NCBI GenBank assembly: GCA_003448675.1
Contig: DLXZ01000204.1
Location: 4,686-15,181 of the forward strand
Source of the DNA: Porticoccaceae bacterium
GTDB taxonomy: Bacteria > Pseudomonadota > Gammaproteobacteria > Pseudomonadales > Porticoccaceae
Length of the DNA stretch: 10,496 bases
Direction of reading: 5' to 3'
A model generated the notes under the pieces. The model did not search any database and was not told the origin of the DNA. It saw only the letters and a program-made list of their open reading frames with translations. Positions 6,269-10,496 of this stretch are shown one piece after another (positions within the stretch are counted from its first letter, which is position 1; each line of letters starts with the position of its first letter). The translations under genes were made by a program, and so were the position numbers.

Positions 6269-6808
6269 ATGCGCCGCACTGGACTGCTCCTCATTACCGC
6301 CGTAGCGCTGCTATCACTATTGATAGCAGCCCTTTGGTATCGGGCCCACTATGGCATGAAGCAAGTCGCCTCCTATGAGTTTAACGACCCCGAACTCCCA
6401 CAACGGGTTCTGATCGCCACCCAGGGCAGTGCTTTCAAGGACGCTGTGCTGGCGGAGCTGCTGACCTACCTGAGCGACCTACCCGTACACGTTCAAGTGC
6501 GTGATGTATCGGCGCTGGCGACAGTGAATGAAGCCGACTGGACGGCGCTGGTGATTATCCACACCTGGGAATACTGGCGTCCCGAACCCACCGCCGCGGC
6601 TTTTCTGACCCGCGCCGCAAACAGGGAACACGTCATAGTGTTGTCAACCTCCGGCGATGGTAATAAGAAAATTGACAACATCGATGCGCTAACCGCCGCC
6701 TCTGACATGAGTGCCGTCCCTCGCCTTGGTGGAGCACTAAAGCAGCAGCTAAGCGCTATTTTGAAATCAGAAAACCTGAACGCGGAAAACCCGAACTTTC
6801 ACCCATAA
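6269..6808 (+). CDS. Membrane-anchored protein with possible flavodoxin-like domain, function unknown
   Basis: A 179-residue protein with one N-terminal membrane segment (about 4-23) after MRR, so the rest should face the periplasm, or the segment may be an uncleaved signal anchor. The soluble part alternates predicted strands and helices: RVLIATQGSAFKDAVLAELL (46-65), VHVQVRDV (73-80), WTALVIIHTW (91-100), HVIVLSTSGDG (121-131). This strand/loop order, with loops after the first, third and fourth strands, recalls a flavodoxin or response-regulator-like Rossmann fold. The TSGDG loop would be a candidate ligand site. No family is recognised and flavin binding is only a guess. The C-terminal 20 residues are low in structure. 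The start is preceded by a poor ribosome site (AAG near 6260) and by the 18-bp palindrome. The stop overlaps the end of the convergent gene by 10 bp. Confidence 0.7.
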   Translation: MRRTGLLLITAVALLSLLIAALWYRAHYGMKQVASYEFNDPELPQRVLIATQGSAFKDAVLAELLTYLSDLPVHVQVRDVSALATVNEADWTALVIIHTWEYWRPEPTAAAFLTRAANREHVIVLSTSGDGNKKIDNIDALTAASDMSAVPRLGGALKQQLSAILKSENLNAENPNFHP

Positions 6809-7299
6809 ATCGATAATTCAGCCATCCGCCGCTGACTGTCTCCATCGGCCATATACGCCGTGGCTTCCAGTCGGGTGATGTACTCAGGCGGCAGGCTATG
6901 CTCGCGAGCACCCAGCAGAACATGATCCCGATACCAACAATAGGGCGGTACCTGGGCGCCGGTACGCAGGGCGTAATAGGTAAACGCTTTGACAACCCGA
7001 TCCTTTTCCGTGGCCAACTCCACGGCCTTGATACCATAGCTCTCCCCAAGCCCCTCATAACCGTCCAGTATTTCCCGCTCGACCGGGTCGATGCGATACA
7101 CCACACCCCAGACAAAATCCTCCGGGACGCCGGTAAAGTGGGCATCACACTTGGCCGACCCGTCCTGGCTGGGCATATGAAACGCGAGACGGTGTGCGTG
7201 CAGGCGGGCAGTGGTCAAGACCCGAGCCGAGCGAATACGGGCCAGTAAGCGTAACGAAGACAGGTTGGAGCCGTAGGCGAAGTAGTGGTTTTCAGTCAT
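6799..7299 (-). CDS. Gamma-glutamylcyclotransferase-like (GGCT/AIG2 fold) protein
   Basis: A 166-residue cytoplasmic protein of the GGCT-like superfamily, whose members cyclise gamma-glutamyl amides to 5-oxoproline or act on related amines. Seen: the signature YFAYGSNLS (6-14) that forms the substrate loop, VWGVVYRI (63-70), and DGYEGLGESYG (79-89), where Glu82 matches the catalytic glutamate of the family. ATG at 7299 is used, four codons inside a possible TTG start at 7311; neither has a visible ribosome site, so expression may be weak or leaderless. It stands alone on its strand and converges on the 6269-6808 gene, with the last 10 bases overlapping and no terminator between them. The substrate (gamma-glutamyl amine, glutathione or other) cannot be decided from sequence. 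Confidence 0.88.
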   Translation of the reverse strand: MTENHYFAYGSNLSSLRLLARIRSARVLTTARLHAHRLAFHMPSQDGSAKCDAHFTGVPEDFVWGVVYRIDPVEREILDGYEGLGESYGIKAVELATEKDRVVKAFTYYALRTGAQVPPYCWYRDHVLLGAREHSLPPEYITRLEATAYMADGDSQRRMAELSIYG

Positions 7300-7780
7300 G
7301 GCTGTAAGCAAGCGGCGAACGCATACCTTCGCCCACTTTTGGTCCTTGAGTGCGAGACGATTAAAACTGACTCCAAGCCGATCAGGCTTGTTACGCCCCC
7401 CAGTTACGAGAAAAATGTTTGATTTTTTTCATTAACACGGTCTCCTGATGATTAGTAATCTTGAAAACCAGAATTAACTCACTACCGGTAGCGGAATAAA
7501 TGCGGCAGGGAATCTGGCCTTCTGCTTTCAGCATAGCAACACAACAGAGACGCGCAATGGGTAGGGGGCCTCGACAACACCCCCGTCAGAAAGCTTTATC
7601 AACCCCTTTGATACCGATCAACCTTCGCCAGGCCCGATGCGAATGTGACCCATTTATATTCCAACAGGTGAACCGAAAACGAAACGTGACCCACTATGGA
7701 CGCCCCTGGAAAACCCTGGGCACAAACATTTAAGATCACTGTCATTTATTGGGAAGGAATTCGACCGGCTCGCACATAAC
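7300..7780. other. 481-bp intergenic region without a convincing gene
   Basis: Bounded by the divergent starts of the GGCT-like gene and the DUF454 gene. Seen: an AT-rich block at 7410-7432, a GATTA-G-TAATC palindrome (7450-7460), a CTACCGGTAG palindrome (7482-7491), and spaced GTGACCCA-type repeats (7645-7693). A 77-codon plus frame (7500-7733) has an odd, Arg/Gln-rich composition with no motif and is not called. No tRNA or other RNA fold is recognised. Promoters for both flanking genes should lie here, but none stands out. Confidence 0.6.
7645..7693. repeat. Spaced GTGACCCA / GTGAACC repeats, possible relic of an IS21-type element end
   Basis: GTGACCCA occurs at 7645-7652 and 7686-7693 (41 bp apart, four helical turns), with a degenerate GTGAACC between them at 7668-7674. 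IS21-family elements carry several short repeats at their ends, often containing GGGTCA on one strand (family knowledge), and end in CA. No istA or istB gene is seen, so at most this is a solo end. A regulator-binding array is the alternative. Confidence 0.3.
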
Positions 7781-8224
7781 ATGACAGACACACAAACCCG
7801 CGGGGACGACCGTCGGATACAAAGCTCTAGCCTTCGAGTTATTCTGCTGATCGTGGGCTCCATGGCCGTGGTATTGGGTGTGGCGGGAATTTCCCTGCCA
7901 ATACTGCCCACCACGCCTTTCCTCCTGCTGGCGGCGGCCTGCTACGTGCGCAGTTCCCGCCGCTTCTACACCTGGCTGATCTCCCACCCGGTGTTAAGCC
8001 GCTATATCCTCGATTATCTGGATGGCAGGGGCATACCGCGACGGGCCAAATACTATACGCTGACGGTACTTTGGCTAACCATGATCCTGTCCATGGTGAT
8101 CGTGCCTTATTGGCAAGTGGCGGTTTTACTCGGCTTTATCGGCTTGAGCGTCTCGCTCTATATCCTGCGCCTGCCAGTGCCGGAAACAGTCACCGTGGAG
8201 AGTGACATTCAAACTCGCTCTTAA
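7781..8224 (+). CDS. DUF454 (YbaN-type) inner-membrane protein
   Basis: A 147-residue membrane protein of the DUF454 family. Seen: the family hallmark GISLPILPTTPF (36-47) between two hydrophobic segments (about 19-39 and 43-57), a basic SSRRFYTWLISHP loop (58-70) with the family's W-L-x-x-H-P pattern, then two more hydrophobic segments (about 92-108 and 110-129). The ends are polar and probably cytoplasmic. Function is not established for the family. ATG at 7781 has no close ribosome site; a GGGAAGGA at 7751-7758 is 22 nt upstream, too far to act simply, and no alternative in-frame ATG, GTG or TTG lies between. It converges on the oxidoreductase gene with a 41-bp gap and no clear terminator. 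Confidence 0.9.
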   Translation: MTDTQTRGDDRRIQSSSLRVILLIVGSMAVVLGVAGISLPILPTTPFLLLAAACYVRSSRRFYTWLISHPVLSRYILDYLDGRGIPRRAKYYTLTVLWLTMILSMVIVPYWQVAVLLGFIGLSVSLYILRLPVPETVTVESDIQTRS

Positions 8225-8265
8225 CCTGGGACCACTTACGGGATACCGCCCACAACCCCTCTTAT

Positions 8266-10496
8266 TCAGGCTTCTTCCTGCATTTCGGGCTCGTGGATAT
8301 TGACCAGCGAAACCTGAGCCCCATCAAACTGCGCAAGCAATGTGGCCGCGCGACGACGGACAGTGCGTACATTGGCTTCCTTGACGTGGCCATAACCGCG
8401 AATAAAGTGTGGCAGGCTCACTATCTCCCTGGCCAGTTCGAGACGCTCTGTATCCAGTCTGCCCAGTACCTGTGCCAATTGCTCCTCATAGTCAGCAATC
8501 AGCTGGCGTTCCATGCGTCGCTCGGCAGTATGGCCGAAAGGATCCAGGGCTCGCCCGCGCAGGAACTTGAATTTCGCCACCAGACCGAAGGCTTTCAATA
8601 TCCAGGCGCCATATTCACGCTTTAACAAATGACCGGTGTCGGGATCGCGGCGGGCCAGCAGTGGTGGTGCCAGATGCAGGCGCACGCGTAAGTCACCGTC
8701 AAATTGCCGGGCCAGGGCTTCCTTGAATTCCCCATCGGTATACAGACGCGCCACCTCATATTCGTCTTTATAGGCCAGCAATTTGAAATAATTGCGCGCG
8801 ACGGCCTCGGTCAGAGCCAGGGTCTGGGCGGCATCACCCCCGAGATCGCTTTCGGCCTCTCGAACCCGGTTTACCAGAGCGAGATAGCGCTCCGCGTAGG
8901 CCTTGTTCTGATAAGCCACCAGTTCCCGGTAGCGATAGTCGATTAGCGCATCCAGCCCTTCGCTACTTCCAGCGTTCCTGGGCTCAGCATCCATAGACGA
9001 TGGCTCAGCCGCCTGATTGCCCGCGATTTCCAGCACCCGTTCCGGCATCTCGGCGTAGCGCCGCCCCCAGAGAAACGCTTCGAGATTGGCATCCACCGCC
9101 ACGCCATTGAGGCGTATGGCCTGCTCCAACGCACCCCGACCCACCGGCAACAATCCCTTTTGCCATGCATACCCCAGCAGAATCATATTGCCGGCCAGGG
9201 CTTCGCCCATCAGCGCCAGGCCAAGGGCGGTGGCATCAATAAAGTGCCCACGGGTTTCGCCTACTGTGTCCAGTATGGCTCGCTCCATGGCCTGTTCGGG
9301 AAATGGCGCATCCGGATTGCGGGTGAAATCGGCGGTGGGCGAATCGTGATTATTCACGACTGCCGAGGCCTTACCGCCATCCAGCCGGGCCAAACTGTCA
9401 GCCCCGGAAGCCACCACCAGATCCGCACCGAGCAATAAATCGCCACGCCCCAGGGGCACCCGTGCACCGTAGATCTCACCCTGGGTTGGTGCGATGCGCA
9501 CATGACTGGTCACGGCGCCGAACTTTTGCGCCAGCCCGGTCTGAACCAGCACCGCGGCCCCCTTGCCTTCAATATGAGCGGCCATGCCGATGATGGAACC
9601 CACCGTCAGCACTCCCATGCCACCGACGCCGGTTAGCAGAATGCCCAGAGCCCCGTTCAGGGGCACTGTATTTCCCTCATTGATCTCCGGGAAGGCCACA
9701 TCGCCGACCGCTGGCAGGGACTTATGAATACGGGCGCCGGTGACAGTGACAAAAGCGGGACAGAAACCCTTGAGGCAAGAGTAGTCCTTGTTGCAGGCGC
9801 TCTGATCGATCATACGCTTGCGGCCCAGCTCGGTCTCTTTCGGTAACACCGACAGGCAATTGGATTTAACACCGCAGTCGCCGCAACCTTCACAGACGCG
9901 CTCGTTGATAAATACCCGCTTGTCCGGGTCTTCCAGCAAGCCCCGGCGACGGCGACGGCGCTTTTCCGTGGCGCAGGTTTGCTCGTAGATAATCACGGTG
10001 GTGCCATCCAGCTCCCGCAGGGACTTCTGAATGGCATTAAATTGATCCCGGTGATCGATGCTCAGACCTTCGAAGCGGGGAAAATCACGGCCGTATTTTT
10101 CCGGCAGGTCACTGACCAGGGCGATGCGCCTGACGCCTTCACCCTTAAGCTGGTAGACCAGCTGCTCTACGGTCATGCTACCGTCCACGTGCTGGCCGCC
10201 AGTCATGGCAACGGCGTCGTTATAGAGAATCTTGTAGGTGATATTGGCCCCGGAAGCGATGGCCGCGCGAATGGCCAGAATACCGGAATGAAAGTAGGTG
10301 CCGTCGCCGATGTTCTGAAACACGTGACGGGTATCGGTAAACGGCGCCTGACCGATCCAGGAAGCGCCTTCGCCACCCATCTGGGTAAAGGTTTCGGTAT
10401 TGCGGTCCATCCAGGTGACCATAAAGTGGCAACCAATCCCGGCCAGGGCGCGACTGCCTTCGGGAACCTGTGTGGAAGTGTTGTGGGGACAACCGG
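8266..10496 (-). CDS. Indolepyruvate ferredoxin oxidoreductase, fused alpha/gamma type, N-terminus cut by window edge
   Basis: Oxidises aryl or branched 2-oxo acids to acyl-CoA with CO2 release, passing electrons to ferredoxin; cytoplasmic, thiamine diphosphate and iron-sulfur dependent. The frame is open to the window edge: 742 residues are visible of a protein usually near 1150-1200. It enters in the TPP-binding domain: CPHNTSTQVPEGSRALAGIG, MGGEG, then NIGDGTYFHSG and NITYKILYNDAVAMTGGQ, whose GDG and ND fit the thiamine/Mg site. Next is a basic linker (EKRRRRRRG, about 9955-9975) and a ferredoxin-like cysteine set CEGCGDCGVKSNC plus CNKDYSCLKGFC (about 9770-9896). The gamma domain follows, with GILLTGVGGMGVLTVG (about 9600-9650), and then a C-terminal DUF6537-type helical region to the stop. 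Such single-chain forms are common in aerobic proteobacteria. The product of phenylacetyl- or branched acyl-CoA could feed the nearby CoA pathway, but that link is only inference. Confidence 0.95.
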   Translation of the reverse strand, partial: GCPHNTSTQVPEGSRALAGIGCHFMVTWMDRNTETFTQMGGEGASWIGQAPFTDTRHVFQNIGDGTYFHSGILAIRAAIASGANITYKILYNDAVAMTGGQHVDGSMTVEQLVYQLKGEGVRRIALVSDLPEKYGRDFPRFEGLSIDHRDQFNAIQKSLRELDGTTVIIYEQTCATEKRRRRRRGLLEDPDKRVFINERVCEGCGDCGVKSNCLSVLPKETELGRKRMIDQSACNKDYSCLKGFCPAFVTVTGARIHKSLPAVGDVAFPEINEGNTVPLNGALGILLTGVGGMGVLTVGSIIGMAAHIEGKGAAVLVQTGLAQKFGAVTSHVRIAPTQGEIYGARVPLGRGDLLLGADLVVASGADSLARLDGGKASAVVNNHDSPTADFTRNPDAPFPEQAMERAILDTVGETRGHFIDATALGLALMGEALAGNMILLGYAWQKGLLPVGRGALEQAIRLNGVAVDANLEAFLWGRRYAEMPERVLEIAGNQAAEPSSMDAEPRNAGSSEGLDALIDYRYRELVAYQNKAYAERYLALVNRVREAESDLGGDAAQTLALTEAVARNYFKLLAYKDEYEVARLYTDGEFKEALARQFDGDLRVRLHLAPPLLARRDPDTGHLLKREYGAWILKAFGLVAKFKFLRGRALDPFGHTAERRMERQLIADYEEQLAQVLGRLDTERLELAREIVSLPHFIRGYGHVKEANVRTVRRRAATLLAQFDGAQVSLVNIHEPEMQEEA

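Noticed and set aside
6799..6808. 10-bp overlap of convergent stop regions as a sign of annotation error or frameshift
   Set aside because: Both reading frames are intact with family-consistent or natural ends; short convergent overlaps are common in bacteria.
7410..7432. A-run/T-run hairpin (GAAAAAT ... ATTTTTT) as a terminator
   Set aside because: The stem is entirely A/T apart from its ends and no gene ends nearby; both flanking genes start, not stop, at this region.
7564..7584. GGGGG ... CCCCC hairpin
   Set aside because: Only 5 pairs with an 11-nt loop and no T tract; expected by chance.
7500..7733. 77-codon plus-strand frame in the intergenic region
   Set aside because: No ribosome site, Arg/Gln/Pro-rich random-looking translation, no motif, and it crosses the GTGACCCA repeats.
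9955..9975. Six-arginine run in the oxidoreductase as a nuclear or nucleic-acid-binding signal
   Set aside because: It sits in the linker before the cysteine cluster in a bacterial enzyme; a basic stretch there is plausible as a ferredoxin-docking or simple linker feature, with no support for another role.

Overview
The window looks like chromosomal DNA from a Gram-negative proteobacterium, most likely a marine-type gammaproteobacterium. This rests on the gene families seen: a fused indolepyruvate ferredoxin oxidoreductase, a DUF454/YbaN membrane protein, paired short-chain dehydrogenases and a COG2159 amidohydrolase. The base composition is moderately GC-rich, genes are tightly packed, and Shine-Dalgarno sites are ordinary. 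The assignment is inference from family content; no rRNA, tRNA, CRISPR array, transposase or phage gene was seen.

Left part (1-3983, all minus strand). A D-aminoacylase-type N-acyl-D-amino-acid deacylase is cut by the left edge. Just upstream of it is a strong intrinsic terminator belonging to a metal-dependent amidohydrolase (882-2012). The amidohydrolase has a 370-bp upstream region with two pairs of direct repeats on one 21-bp register around a candidate promoter. Beyond it lies a second terminator that ends a two-gene unit of paralogous short-chain dehydrogenases (2383-3147 and 3228-3983).

Middle (4114-6808, plus strand). Divergent from the dehydrogenases is a compact run of four genes: an enoyl-CoA hydratase/isomerase, a small exported protein with two cysteines, a tandem double-hotdog acyl-CoA thioesterase-like protein, and a membrane-anchored protein with a possible flavodoxin-like pattern. 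An 18-bp perfect palindrome precedes the last gene. The divergent block (two NAD-type dehydrogenases, a crotonase, a thioesterase and nearby amidohydrolases) suggests catabolism of a carboxylic acid or alicyclic compound through CoA thioesters. The substrate cannot be read from sequence.

Right part (6799-10496). A gamma-glutamylcyclotransferase-like gene converges on and overlaps the plus-strand run by 10 bp. A 481-bp non-coding stretch follows, holding spaced GTGACCCA-type repeats that could be a relic of an insertion-sequence end. Then come a DUF454 membrane protein and, convergent to it, the C-terminal two thirds or so of a large fused indolepyruvate ferredoxin oxidoreductase cut by the right edge. 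These look like housekeeping or general metabolic genes flanking the catabolic block.

I did not find a clear new defence, mobile or RNA system. The least explained items are the 21-bp-phased regulatory array, the small exported protein/double-hotdog/membrane-anchored trio, and the repeat-bearing intergenic region.
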